From: Streptomyces sp. NBC_01276 | GTDB lineage: Bacteria; Actinomycetota; Actinomycetes; Streptomycetales; Streptomycetaceae | DNA: 64,000 nucleotides | Assembly: GCF_041435355.1 (NCBI RefSeq) | Contig: NZ_CP108442.1 | Location: 3,472,001 to 3,536,000 of the forward strand | Reading direction: 5' to 3' | Shown: piece after piece, positions 16,140-25,587 of the stretch | Layout: the number at the start of each line of letters is the position of its first letter | Position numbering within the stretch: position 1 is the first letter of the stretch | Program-made: the position numbers and the translations under genes | The notes under the pieces: model-generated | Database searches by the model: none | Told to the model about the DNA's origin: nothing | The model's input: only the letters and a program-made list of their open reading frames with translations

Positions 16140-17059
16140 CCGCGTACGCCGCCCTCCGCGCCCAGCTCGACAGCCTGACCACCGAGGCCTTCCGCCCCGA
16201 ACTCGCCGACATCGACCGGCTCCCCACCCTGGAGATCGCCCGCGTCATGAACGCCGAGGACGCCACCGTCCCGGCCGCCGTGGCCGGCCGGCTGCCCCAG
16301 ATCGCCGCCGCCGTCGACGGGATCGCCGCGCGCATGGCCCGTGGCGGGCGCCTGGTCTACGCGGGCGCGGGCACCGCCGGCCGCCTCGGGGTCCTGGACG
16401 CCAGCGAGTGCCCGCCCACCTTCAACACCGATCCGGAGCAGGTCGTCGGCCTGATCGCGGGCGGCCCCACCGCGATGGTCAAGGCCGTCGAGGGCGCCGA
16501 GGACTCCGCGGAGCTGGCCGCCGCGGACCTCACCGCCCTCGGCCTGACCGCCGACGACAGCGTCATCGGCATCTCCGCCTCCGGCCGCACCCCGTACGCG
16601 GTCGGCGCCGTCGAGTTCGCCCGCTCCCGCGGCGCGCTCACCGTCGGGCTGTCGTGCAACGCCGGCTCCGCCCTCGCCGCGGCCGCCGAGCACGGGATCG
16701 AGGTCGTGGTCGGCCCGGAGCTGCTCACCGGGTCCACCCGGCTGAAGGCGGGCACCGCCCAGAAGCTCGTCCTGAACCTGATCTCGACCGTCACGATGAT
16801 CCGCCTCGGCAAGACGTACGGGAACCTCATGGTCGACGTGCGCGCCTCCAACGAGAAGCTGCGCGCCCGCTCCCGCCGCATCGTCGCCCTGGCCACCGGC
16901 GCGCCCGACGCGGAGATCGAGGCCGCCCTCACCGCCACGGACGGCGAGGTCAAGAACGCCATCCTGGTGATCCTCGGCGGAGTCGACGGCCCCACCGCCG
17001 CCACCCTGCTCACCGCCTCCGGCGGCCACCTGCGCGCCGCACTCGCCGCGACCCGCTGA
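16136..17059 (+). CDS. murQ: N-acetylmuramic acid 6-phosphate etherase
   Basis: A 307-residue SIS-domain enzyme that cleaves the lactyl ether of MurNAc-6-P to give GlcNAc-6-P and D-lactate, feeding cell-wall sugar recycling. Diagnostic motifs are RLVYAGAGTAGRLGVLDASE (about 75-95) with the catalytic Glu, CPPTF, IGISASGRTPYAVGA and STRLKAGTAQKLVLNLIST. Length is typical. Its start overlaps the rpiR stop (ATGA), and the PTS gene follows after 57 bp, forming one operon. The GlcNAc-6-P produced would be handled by NagA, encoded 17 kb away in this window. Confidence 0.95.
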   Translation: MTAYAALRAQLDSLTTEAFRPELADIDRLPTLEIARVMNAEDATVPAAVAGRLPQIAAAVDGIAARMARGGRLVYAGAGTAGRLGVLDASECPPTFNTDPEQVVGLIAGGPTAMVKAVEGAEDSAELAAADLTALGLTADDSVIGISASGRTPYAVGAVEFARSRGALTVGLSCNAGSALAAAAEHGIEVVVGPELLTGSTRLKAGTAQKLVLNLISTVTMIRLGKTYGNLMVDVRASNEKLRARSRRIVALATGAPDAEIEAALTATDGEVKNAILVILGGVDGPTAATLLTASGGHLRAALAATR

Positions 17060-17116
17060 ACCCCACCCGTACCGCTGGACCCTGCCCGCTCCCCCGACGC
17101 AAGGCGAACCACCACC

Positions 17117-18616
17117 ATGTCCACTGACAAGAACCGCGCCACAGCCGCCGCGATCCTTCCTCTGGTCGGCGGCCCGGACAACATCACCTCCATCGCACAC
17201 TGCATGACCCGCCTGCGCATCGCGCTGCGCGACCGTTCGCTCGTCCGGCACGAGGAACTCAAGGCCCTCCCGGCGGTCATGGGCGTGGTCGAGGACGACA
17301 CGTACCAGATCGTGCTGGGGCCGGGAACCGTCGCCCGCGTCACCCCCGAGCTCGAGGCCCTGGTCGCCGAGGCCCGCACCGAGGCCGCCCCGGGAGCCGC
17401 CGCGGCCCCGCACCCCTCCGTCACCTCGGCCGAACTCGCCGACCGGGGAACGGCGCTGAAGGACGCCCAGAAGGCCCGCAACGCCACCCCGTTCAAACTG
17501 TTCCTGCGCCGCGTCGCGAACATCTTCGTCCCGCTGATCCCCGCCCTCATCGGCTGCGGGATCATCGCGGGCCTGAACGGCATGCTCACCAACCTCGGCT
17601 GGTTCCCGGCGCTCGTCCCCGCCCTCGCCGCGATCGCCTCCGGCTTCATGTCCCTGATCGCGGTGTTCGTCGGCCACAACACCGCCAAGGAGTTCGGCGG
17701 CACCCCGGTCCTCGGCGGCGCGGTCGCCGCGATCATCGTCTTCCCCGGGGTCGCGAAGATCGACGCCTTCGGCCAGCACCTCTCCCCCGGCCAGGGCGGC
17801 GTCCTCGGCGCGCTCGCGGCGGCGCTGCTCGCCGTCCAGGTGGAGAAGTGGTGCCGCAAGCGGGTGCCCGAGGCCCTGGACGTGCTGGTCACACCCACCC
17901 TCACGGTGCTGGTCTCCGGCCTGGTCACCCTCTTCGGCCTGATGTTCCTCGCCGGCTCGGTCTCCAACGCCATCGGCACCTTCGCCACCTGGCTGCTGGC
18001 CACCGGCGGCGCCTTCGCCGGGCTGGTGCTGGGCGGGCTCTTCCTCCCCCTGGTGATGCTGGGCCTGCACCAGGCCCTGATCCCCATCCACACGACCCTC
18101 ATCGAGCAGACCGGCTACACGGTGCTCCTGCCCATCCTGGCCATGGCGGGCGCGGGCCAGGTCGGCGCGGCCATCGCCGTCTACTGCCGGCTCCCGCGCA
18201 ACCGCTCGCTGCGCACCACCATCAAGTCCGCGCTCCCGGCCGGTTTCCTGGGCGTCGGCGAGCCGCTGATCTACGGGATCTCCCTGCCGCTGGGCCGCCC
18301 CTTCATCACCGCCTGCGTGGGCGGCGCGGCGGGCGGGGCCTTCGTGGGCCTCTTCAACCAGCTCGGCATCGGCTTCGGCTCCACCGCGATCGGCCCCTCG
18401 GGGTGGGCCCTCTTCCCGCTGCTGGACGGCACGGCGGGCATGGGCGCGACCGTCGCCGTCTACGCGGGCGGCCTCGCCGTCGGCTATCTGGTCGGCTTCG
18501 CCGCGACCTACTTCTTCGGCTTCACCCGGCAGATGCTGGCCGAGCTCGACACCGACCCGGACCAGGCGGCGGACACACCGGCCGCCGGTCCGCAGAAGCA
18601 GCCGGTGCCGGCGTAG
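17117..18616 (+). CDS. PTS transporter subunit EIIBC, MurNAc/amino-sugar type
   Basis: A 499-residue phosphotransferase permease. The EIIB domain (about 5-85) carries the phosphorylated cysteine in IAHCMTRLRIAL (Cys29). The EIIC domain (about 115-475) has about ten membrane segments and the substrate-site stretch FLGVGEPLIYGISLP. No EIIA domain is fused, so a separate EIIA(Glc)-like protein, absent from this window, must supply phosphate. The EIIB and EIIC order matches E. coli MurP. Its place after rpiR and murQ points to MurNAc uptake, although GlcNAc or sucrose-type sugars cannot be excluded. ATG 17117 has AAGGCG upstream. Confidence 0.9.
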   Translation: MSTDKNRATAAAILPLVGGPDNITSIAHCMTRLRIALRDRSLVRHEELKALPAVMGVVEDDTYQIVLGPGTVARVTPELEALVAEARTEAAPGAAAAPHPSVTSAELADRGTALKDAQKARNATPFKLFLRRVANIFVPLIPALIGCGIIAGLNGMLTNLGWFPALVPALAAIASGFMSLIAVFVGHNTAKEFGGTPVLGGAVAAIIVFPGVAKIDAFGQHLSPGQGGVLGALAAALLAVQVEKWCRKRVPEALDVLVTPTLTVLVSGLVTLFGLMFLAGSVSNAIGTFATWLLATGGAFAGLVLGGLFLPLVMLGLHQALIPIHTTLIEQTGYTVLLPILAMAGAGQVGAAIAVYCRLPRNRSLRTTIKSALPAGFLGVGEPLIYGISLPLGRPFITACVGGAAGGAFVGLFNQLGIGFGSTAIGPSGWALFPLLDGTAGMGATVAVYAGGLAVGYLVGFAATYFFGFTRQMLAELDTDPDQAADTPAAGPQKQPVPA

Positions 18617-18624
18617 AAGGGGCG

Positions 18625-18658
18625 CCGGGGCGGCGGCGTTCATGCGCCGCCGCCCCGG
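18625..18658. terminator. strong hairpin after the PTS gene
   Basis: CCGGGGCGGCGGCG (18625-18638) pairs perfectly with CGCCGCCGCCCCGG (18645-18658) around a six-base loop, just after the EIIBC stop. It also encodes the last codons of the truncated subtilisin frame, showing that this frame runs into a terminator. Confidence 0.8.
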
Positions 18659-19125
18659 ACGTTCAGGACCGCGGGCTGCCGGGCGTTGTTCGCCACCCAG
18701 TCGAAGCCCGCGATGATCCCCGACCAGGCTCCGCGGTTGTCACAGCCCAGGACGCGGACGCTCACCAGGTTCACCTTGCGCGCGACCCCGAAGGTCGTGC
18801 CGCCCACTGTGCCGGCGACGTGCGTGCCGTGGCCGGCGCAGTCCGCGCCGTTGCGGCCGTCGCCGACCGCGTCGAAGCCGCGCACCGCACGGCCCCCGAA
18901 GTCGGGGTGCCCGAAGTCGATGCCGCTGTCGACGACGTACGCCGTCACGCCCTGGCCGCTGGTGTTGGCACTGAAGTCGTTGCCGAGCGGCAGGCGGCGC
19001 TGGTCGATCCGGTCCAGGCCCCAGGAGTGCGCGGGATCGGCGGGGTGGGCCGCGCCCGGCACCGGCGGGAGTTCCCGGGGGGCGGCCCCCGGTTCATCGG
19101 GTCGCCCCCCGGAGCCGGCTTGAGC
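18640..19125 (-). pseudogene. subtilisin (S8) protease remnant
   Basis: The frame keeps the mature N-terminus of a proteinase K-like subtilase: WGLDRIDQRRLPLG, the catalytic Asp in YVVDSGIDFGHPDFGG, the catalytic His in CAGHGTHVAGTVGG, and SGIIAGFDWVANNA. After AVLNV, where a family member continues into the SLGGG stretch and later the Ser segment, the sequence changes abruptly to RGGGA and stops inside the PTS terminator. The signal peptide and I9 propeptide are also missing; upstream residues are Arg/Gly low complexity. Without Ser it cannot be an active protease. The right-hand boundary is approximate. Confidence 0.8.
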
Positions 19126-19369
19126 CGCCCGCCTCCGCGTGGCCGAAGGCCCGCGCCGCGCGTCACGGGCCCGCCGCACCGACTGCCGCAACGATCATCC
19201 GCCGCCGTCGCCCCCCGTCCGCGCCCGCGCGCACGGCCCTGAAGAATCCACCCGTACGGGCGACCCGGAGCACCCTGTGCCGAGGTCACGGCCCGCTCCG
19301 GCGCGGTGGTCCCCGCGCGCACCGGGTCCCGGCACCGGACGCCCCTACGGGTCCGCGTTCCCCGCCTCT

Positions 19370-20110
19370 TCAGCCCCGGTACACCTGCAGCTGCGAGACC
19401 TCGTAGGACATCCGCGTCAGCTCCGGGCCGGGCGCCGGGTGGTACCGCCCGGCGGACACCGACAGGTTCACGATGAGGTACGCGCGCCAGCTGCGCCCCA
19501 CGCCCCGGCGGTCGGAGAAGACGCGCGTGCCGTTGACCCACCAGACGACCGAGGTCCTGCCGAACTCGACCTTCAGGTCGACCCAGGCTCCGGGCCGGAC
19601 GGCGGGGTCGCGGTAGTAGCGGTGTGCCTCGCGGACGTGGTTGGAGAGTTCGAGCAGGTCGGGGTTGTCCGGGTGGTACTCGAAGACGTCGATCTCCTGG
19701 CCGCCGTCGCGCCAGGTCCAGATCGCGGGCCAGGCCCCCGTCTCGGCGGGCAGCCGCACGCGTGCCTCCAGCACGTCGCCGGTGCGGACCATGAACCCCT
19801 CGTCGCTGCCCTCGGTGGTGAGCAGTCCGGTGTCCCAGTTCCCGTCGGGGCGCAGGGTCGCGAGGAAGGTCCCGCCGCGGCTGTAGGCGGGGTCGGCGAC
19901 GAGGTGGTCGAGCTTGTTGTCGCCCGGGTTGACCGGGCCGCCGTTTGGATAGGCCCAGGAGCGGCCGGCCACCCACTGGGTGGTCGAGGTGAAGTCGGCG
20001 GTGAAGGCGGGGGCACGGCGCGGGGCGAGCCCGGGCAGCCCTCCGCCTCCACCTCCGGGAGCGAGGCGGCGCGTCAGGCGCCGCAGCCATCCGAACGTTT
20101 CCGGTTCCAT
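19370..20110 (-). CDS. GH16-like beta-glucanase family protein
   Basis: A 246-residue concanavalin-like protein. GGQEIDVFEYHP contains the ExDxxE catalytic signature of glycoside hydrolase family 16 (laminarinases, lichenases), preceded by ARVRLPAETGAWPAIWTW and followed by WVDLKVEFGRTSVVWWVNG, which fit the family's strands. GH16 enzymes are normally secreted, yet the N-terminus (WLRRLTRRLAPGGGGGG) has no convincing signal peptide; a TTG start nine codons earlier does not add one. Either export is non-classical, the 5' end has been altered, or the protein is not an active extracellular enzyme. It stands alone, upstream of trpF on the same strand order. Confidence 0.75.
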   Translation of the reverse strand: MEPETFGWLRRLTRRLAPGGGGGGLPGLAPRRAPAFTADFTSTTQWVAGRSWAYPNGGPVNPGDNKLDHLVADPAYSRGGTFLATLRPDGNWDTGLLTTEGSDEGFMVRTGDVLEARVRLPAETGAWPAIWTWRDGGQEIDVFEYHPDNPDLLELSNHVREAHRYYRDPAVRPGAWVDLKVEFGRTSVVWWVNGTRVFSDRRGVGRSWRAYLIVNLSVSAGRYHPAPGPELTRMSYEVSQLQVYRG

Positions 20111-20152
20111 ACAGGCGTTGTGCCCGCTCAGAGGCAACTCACACTGGCATTC

Positions 20153-20767
20153 TCACGCAGAGTAATCATACGATCGCACTGCGCTGATGAATTCGCGGAC
20201 CAACTCCGGGGACTTCACCCCGCGCTCCGCCTCGACCCCGCTGGAGACGTCCACGCCCCAGGCCCCGGTCGCCGCCACGGCATCGCGCACGTTGCCCGGG
20301 TTCAGCCCGCCGGCCAGCAGCCAACGGCCCTCGGGGGCCGCGAACTCCGCCGAGCCCCAGTTCCAGGGCTTGCCGGACCCCGGGTCGGGCGCGTCGATCA
20401 GCAGCAGGTCCTCCCCGTACTCGCCGCAGCGCTCCACCCGCGCGGCCGTGGCCCGCAGCAGGGTCCGGCCGGGCGCGCGCAGCGCCTCGTAGTGCGCCGG
20501 CGGCTCGTCCCCGTGCAGTTGCACGCCGCGTACGCCGCTCTCCTCGGTGAACCGGCGCACCTCCTCGACGGACTGCCCCCGGAACACCCCGACGGTGAGC
20601 ACCCCGGCGGGCACCCGCGCGGCCAGCTCGCGCGCCGCGCCCGCCCCGATGGTCCGGGGGCTGCCGGGCGCGAACACGAACCCGACGGCATCGGCCCCGG
20701 CCTCCACGGCCACGTCGACGTCGCGGGCCGTCTTGAGCCCGCAGATCTTCACGAAGAGATCGCTCAT
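20153..20767 (-). CDS. trpF: phosphoribosylanthranilate isomerase
   Basis: A 204-residue TIM-barrel enzyme converting N-(5-phosphoribosyl)anthranilate to CdRP in tryptophan synthesis. It has the catalytic Cys in FVKICGLK (Cys9), the phosphate-binding GADAVGFVFAPGSPR, the VQLHGDE strand, the catalytic Asp region LLIDAPDPG, LLAGGLNPGNV and the closing GVDVSSGVE. The length is typical. ATG 20767 follows a GGGGG ribosome-binding stretch. It stands apart from other trp genes, so it may be the sole trpF of a dispersed pathway or a second copy linked to a secondary-metabolite tryptophan supply; the window cannot decide. Confidence 0.95.
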   Translation of the reverse strand: MSDLFVKICGLKTARDVDVAVEAGADAVGFVFAPGSPRTIGAGAARELAARVPAGVLTVGVFRGQSVEEVRRFTEESGVRGVQLHGDEPPAHYEALRAPGRTLLRATAARVERCGEYGEDLLLIDAPDPGSGKPWNWGSAEFAAPEGRWLLAGGLNPGNVRDAVAATGAWGVDVSSGVEAERGVKSPELVREFISAVRSYDYSA

Positions 20768-20891
20768 ACCCCCAGTCAACCAAAGCCCCCCGATCGGCGG
20801 CGCCCCGTCTCGACACCCGGGCGCGACCCGGCCACGCCCCACTAGGGGGTGTCTGACGCCCAGTGCACGGCCTCGCACGCGGAGGAGAACG

Positions 20892-21367
20892 GTGACGACC
20901 ATGACCGAACGGGCCACGCCGATACAGCGGGCGGCACCGCAGACGTTCGAGACGCTCCTGCGCACGGTCGAGGAGATGGACACGCCGGACGGCTTCAAGG
21001 CCGAGCTCATCCGCGGGAAGATCATCGTGTCGCCGTGGTCCAGGCTGCGTTACCTACGGGGCATGCGTTCGTTGCGGGAACAGCTCCAGATCCACGCACC
21101 CGACCGGCACGTCGCGGAGACCGCGCCCTTCCTCTTCCGCTTCTCGGCAGCGGAGCGCGCCTACGCACCCGGCCTCTTCGTGGCGGACGAATCGGCCTTC
21201 GAACCTGGTCGTCACCATGTAGGACTCCGAGATCACCTGCTTCCGGGATCCTTCCCCGCCGGATACCGCTCCCGTAGGACGGTGACCTTCGGCGAGGCCC
21301 TGCCCGTACCCCGGCCGTTCGGCTTCGCGATCGACACGAGCGGCTTCCAGGCCACCGGGAAACGCCC
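20892..21367 (+). pseudogene. Uma2-family endonuclease remnant with internal deletion
   Basis: Starts at GTG 20892 behind GGAGGAG. The N-terminal half reads as a Streptomyces Uma2/DUF820 nuclease (EMDTPDGFKAELIRGKIIVS, then FRFSAAERAYAPGLFVADES). After EPGRHHV the sequence jumps to the C-terminal part AGYRSRRTVTFGEALPVPRP and FGFAIDTSGF. The catalytic D-ExK core of about 60 residues is gone. The short junction also reads SEITCFRDPSP in another frame, so a frameshift accompanies the deletion. The open frame runs on into groEL but no longer resembles the family. Uma2 genes are abundant in Streptomyces and often decay. Confidence 0.75.
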
Positions 21368-21401
21368 GAGGGCGGCACCCCCCGCAGGGAGTGCCGCCCT
21401 C
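21368..21401 (-). terminator. groEL terminator
   Basis: GAGGGCGGCAC (21368-21378) pairs with GTGCCGCCCTC (21391-21401) around a 12-base loop, 32 bp past the groEL stop. It is a strong intrinsic hairpin for the minus-strand gene. Confidence 0.8.
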
Positions 21402-21432
21402 GTTCGAGAACAGCCGATCAGCCGGGGGCCGA

Positions 21433-23181
<1,749 letters not shown>

Positions 23182-23185
23182 TTAG

Positions 23186-23211
23186 TAGCACTCTCACCGG
23201 GAGAGTGCTAA
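23186..23211 (-). promoter_or_regulatory. CIRCE element, copy 1 (HrcA operator)
   Basis: TAGCACTC, nine bases, GAGTGCTAA: a near-perfect match to the HrcA operator TTAGCACTC-N9-GAGTGCTAA with only the first base changed. It lies about 130 bp upstream of groEL. Confidence 0.92.
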
Positions 23212-23220
23212 CGCCAATGA

Positions 23221-23247
23221 TTAGCACTCGACCCCCGCGAGTGCAAG
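23221..23247 (-). promoter_or_regulatory. CIRCE element, copy 2 (degenerate right arm)
   Basis: TTAGCACTC, nine bases, GAGTGCAAG. The left arm is perfect and the right arm has two changes. It begins 35 bp from copy 1, so two HrcA dimers could bind side by side. Confidence 0.75.
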
Positions 23248-23292
23248 CGGCTTCGGGCAATGCCGGGCGGCTTCCGGCCTGGTTCGCGGGGC

Positions 23293-23344
23293 GACGCACG
23301 AGGGGCCCGCATCCCGTGTCCGGGATGTGGGCCCCTCGTGCGTC
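23293..23344. terminator. long bidirectional hairpin after the cold-shock gene
   Basis: GACGCACGAGGGGCCCGCAT pairs with its complement at 23325-23344 to make one of the longest stems in the window, with a short loop near 23318. It separates the cold-shock gene from the groEL promoter. Confidence 0.85.
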
Positions 23345-23374
23345 TGTTGCGTCGGTGGTCGATCGCGCTCGGTC

Positions 23375-23584
23375 TCAGCCGGCAGCAGCGAGCTTGACCA
23401 TGTCCGCCTGCGGACCCTTCTGGCCCTGCGAGATCTCGAACTCGACCCGCTGACCCTCTTCAAGGGTGCGGTACCCGTCCATCTGGATGGCGCTGTAGTG
23501 GACGAACACATCCGCACCACCGTCGACCGCGATGAAGCCGTAGCCCTTCTCCGCGTTGAACCACTTGACGGTGCCCTGAGCCAT
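23375..23584 (-). CDS. CspA-type cold-shock protein
   Basis: A 69-residue single-stranded nucleic-acid-binding OB-fold protein. RNP1 is KGYGFIAV and RNP2 is VFVHYSAI, and the opening [13 protein letters not shown] is diagnostic. These proteins melt RNA structure and act as chaperones of transcripts, in cold or during growth. A promoter-like pair upstream (23674-23709) leaves a leader of about 80-90 bases, typical of csp genes. The gene ends at the strong hairpin 23293-23344. Confidence 0.95.
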   Translation of the reverse strand: MAQGTVKWFNAEKGYGFIAVDGGADVFVHYSAIQMDGYRTLEEGQRVEFEISQGQKGPQADMVKLAAAG

Positions 23585-23911
23585 GCCTAACTCCCCTATT
23601 ACTGGCCCTTGCGCGGTACCGCACTTCGCGGTCCCGGGTCAGAACTTGCGCCGGAACGCCTCGACCGGGGCTGAATGTATCCGCACCGCTGCTGTCTGCA
23701 ACAGGTCAATCCGACGAGAATTCTGGACACGCGGAAACATAGAAATAGAGTGAAAATTTGGCATATGGCCGGGCAACTCGGGCCAGACAATCTTCGCCAA
23801 AGCCCCAAAGGGCGCACGCATGTTGACTCAATGTCAACCCTCACGGGGCCGGCTCATATGCGGCGGGCAAGAGCACCGGAGGGGACTTCCCCAACTCTAC
23901 CGCGCCCAATC
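23585..23911. other. cold-shock leader and promoter region, relatively AT-rich
   Basis: No gene is supported in this stretch. On the minus strand it holds a candidate promoter, -10 TACATT (23674-23679) with -35 TTGCAG (23696-23701, 16-bp spacer) or TTGACC (23704-23709, 24-bp spacer), and the csp leader with a small GC hairpin around 23612-23632. The 23690-23780 part is unusually AT-rich for this genome. Confidence 0.55.
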
Positions 23912-23961
23912 AAGCAGAATTGCCCCCTCCGCTTATTAGCGGAGGGGGCAATTCTGCTTTT
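23912..23961. terminator. strong bidirectional terminator
   Basis: AAGCAGAATTGCCCCCTCCG and onward to 23933 pairs with 23938-23959 around a TATT loop, giving a 22-bp perfect stem with TTTT on the plus side. It terminates the minus-strand ThrC-like/MoaD operon. Confidence 0.92.
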
Positions 23962-23968
23962 CGGGGTC

Positions 23969-24244
23969 TCAGCCGCCCGCGACGGCCGGAATGATCGAGA
24001 CGCCGGCGCCGTCCGGCGTCGCCGCCTGCAGTCCGCCCTCGAAGCGCACGTCGTCGTCGTTGACGTAGACGTTCACGAAGCGGCGCAGCTTGCCCTGGTC
24101 GTCCAGGACGCGCGCGGCGATGCCCGGGTGGTTCTTCTCCAGGGACTCGATGACCTCGGCCAGGGTCGAGCCCTCGGCCGGGACCTCGGCGACGCCGCCG
24201 GTGTAGGTGCGCAGGATGGTGGGGATGCGGACGTTGACGCTCAT
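23969..24244 (-). CDS. MoaD/ThiS-family sulfur-carrier protein
   Basis: A 91-residue ubiquitin-like protein ending in AVAGG, the diglycine that is adenylated and converted to a thiocarboxylate in sulfur carriers (ThiS, MoaD, CysO). The fold order VRIPTILRTYTGG, LAEVIESLEKNHPG, RFVNVYVNDDDVR and VSIIPAVAGG is typical, and closest in style to mycobacterial CysO. It starts 34 bp after the ThrC-like gene, in the same riboswitch-controlled operon, so it probably delivers sulfur to the partner enzyme. The needed ThiF/MoeZ activator and any Mec-like protease are not in this window. Confidence 0.92.
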   Translation of the reverse strand: MSVNVRIPTILRTYTGGVAEVPAEGSTLAEVIESLEKNHPGIAARVLDDQGKLRRFVNVYVNDDDVRFEGGLQAATPDGAGVSIIPAVAGG

Positions 24245-24278
24245 GGCGCTACCGCCTTTCCGGGAGTCGTGGGAAGGG

Positions 24279-25568
24279 TCAGGCCAGGCCGGCGGCGCGG
24301 AACGCGTCCAGGCTCGGGCGGATGGTGGCGGTCTGACCGCTGTCCGCGGCCACCGCCTCCAGGGTCTTGAGGCCGTCACCGGTGTTCAGGATCACGGTGG
24401 TCAGCGCCGGGTCGAGCTGCCCGTTCTCGATGAGCTTCTTCGTCACGCCGACGGTCACGCCGCCCGCGGTCTCGGCGAAGATGCCCTCGGTCTGCGCCAG
24501 GATCTTGATCGCCTCGACGACCTGGGTGTCGTCGACGTCCTCGACGTAGCCACCGGTGCGGCGGGCGATGTCCAGGACGTACGGGCCGTCCGCCGGGTTG
24601 CCGATGGCCAGCGACTTGGCGATGGTGTCCGGCTTCTGCGGGCGGACCACGTCGTGGCCGGCCTTGAAGGCGGTGGAGACCGGGGAGCAGCCCTCGGCCT
24701 GGGCGCCGAAGATCTTGTACGGCTTGTCCTCGACCAGGCCGAGCTTGATCAGCTCCTGCAGGCCCTTGTCGATCTTCGTCAGCTGGGAGCCGGACGCGAT
24801 CGGGATGACGATCTGGTCGGGCAGCCGCCAGCCGAGCTGCTCGCAGATCTCGTACGCCAGGGTCTTGGAGCCCTCGCCGTAGTACGGGCGGAGGTTGACG
24901 TTGACGAAGCCCCAGCCCTCGCCCAGCGGGTCGCCGATGAGCTCGGAGCAGAAGCGGTTGACGTCGTCGTAGTTGCCCTCGATGCCGACGAGGTCGCCAC
25001 CGTAGACACCGGCCATGACGACCTTGCCCTGCTCCAGGTCGTGCGGGATGAACACGCAGGAGCGGAAGCCGGCGCGGGCGGCCGCGGCACCGACGGCGCC
25101 GGCCAGGTTGCCGGTGGAGGAGCAGGACAGGGTGGTGAAGCCGAAGGCGCGGGCCGCCTCGACGGCGATGGCCACGACGCGGTCCTTGAAGGAGTGCGTC
25201 GGGTTGCCGGAGTCGTCCTTGACGTACAGCTTGCCGGTGACGCCCAGCTCCTTGGCCAGGTTCCGGGCGTCCACGAGCTTGGTGAAGCCGGGGTTCAGGC
25301 TGGGCTTGGAGGCCACGTCGGCGGGGACGGGCAGCAGCGGGGCGTAGCGCCAGATGTTGTTCGGGCCGGCCTCGATCGCGGCGCGCAGCGCCTCGGGGTC
25401 GCCGAGCGGCAGGTCGTAGGCGACTTCCAGCGGGCCGAAGCACTCGACGCACGCGAAGATCGGGCCGAGCTCGAAGCGGGTGCCGCACTCGCGACAGGAG
25501 AGGCCGGTGGCGGGTCCGAGATCGACGGAACCGAGGTCGGTAGAGGTGGCGACAGTCTGTGCAGCCAT
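24279..25568 (-). CDS. thrC: threonine synthase-family PLP enzyme; possible O-phosphohomoserine-dependent homocysteine synthase
   Basis: A 429-residue fold-type II PLP enzyme. The PLP lysine is in NPTHSFKDR, the phosphate loop in SSTGNLAGAVGA, and two CxxC pairs (CRECG near residue 25, CVECF near 41) form an N-terminal zinc knuckle seen in a subset of threonine synthases. Homology alone gives threonine synthase. Two features point elsewhere: a SAM riboswitch abuts its ribosome-binding site, and a diglycine sulfur carrier follows in the operon. I recall recent work describing a Streptomyces ThrC paralogue (MetM) that makes homocysteine from O-phosphohomoserine with such a carrier; I cannot verify it here. 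The start at ATG 25568 is used because longer frames begin inside the riboswitch. Confidence 0.9.
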   Translation of the reverse strand: MAAQTVATSTDLGSVDLGPATGLSCRECGTRFELGPIFACVECFGPLEVAYDLPLGDPEALRAAIEAGPNNIWRYAPLLPVPADVASKPSLNPGFTKLVDARNLAKELGVTGKLYVKDDSGNPTHSFKDRVVAIAVEAARAFGFTTLSCSSTGNLAGAVGAAAARAGFRSCVFIPHDLEQGKVVMAGVYGGDLVGIEGNYDDVNRFCSELIGDPLGEGWGFVNVNLRPYYGEGSKTLAYEICEQLGWRLPDQIVIPIASGSQLTKIDKGLQELIKLGLVEDKPYKIFGAQAEGCSPVSTAFKAGHDVVRPQKPDTIAKSLAIGNPADGPYVLDIARRTGGYVEDVDDTQVVEAIKILAQTEGIFAETAGGVTVGVTKKLIENGQLDPALTTVILNTGDGLKTLEAVAADSGQTATIRPSLDAFRAAGLA

Positions 25569-25587
25569 GACGGCGAGGCCCTTTCTC

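Noticed and set aside
23599..23844. An 81-codon open frame upstream of the cold-shock gene
   Set aside because: It lies in the AT-richer leader/promoter region, lacks a ribosome-binding site and shows no protein-like periodicity.
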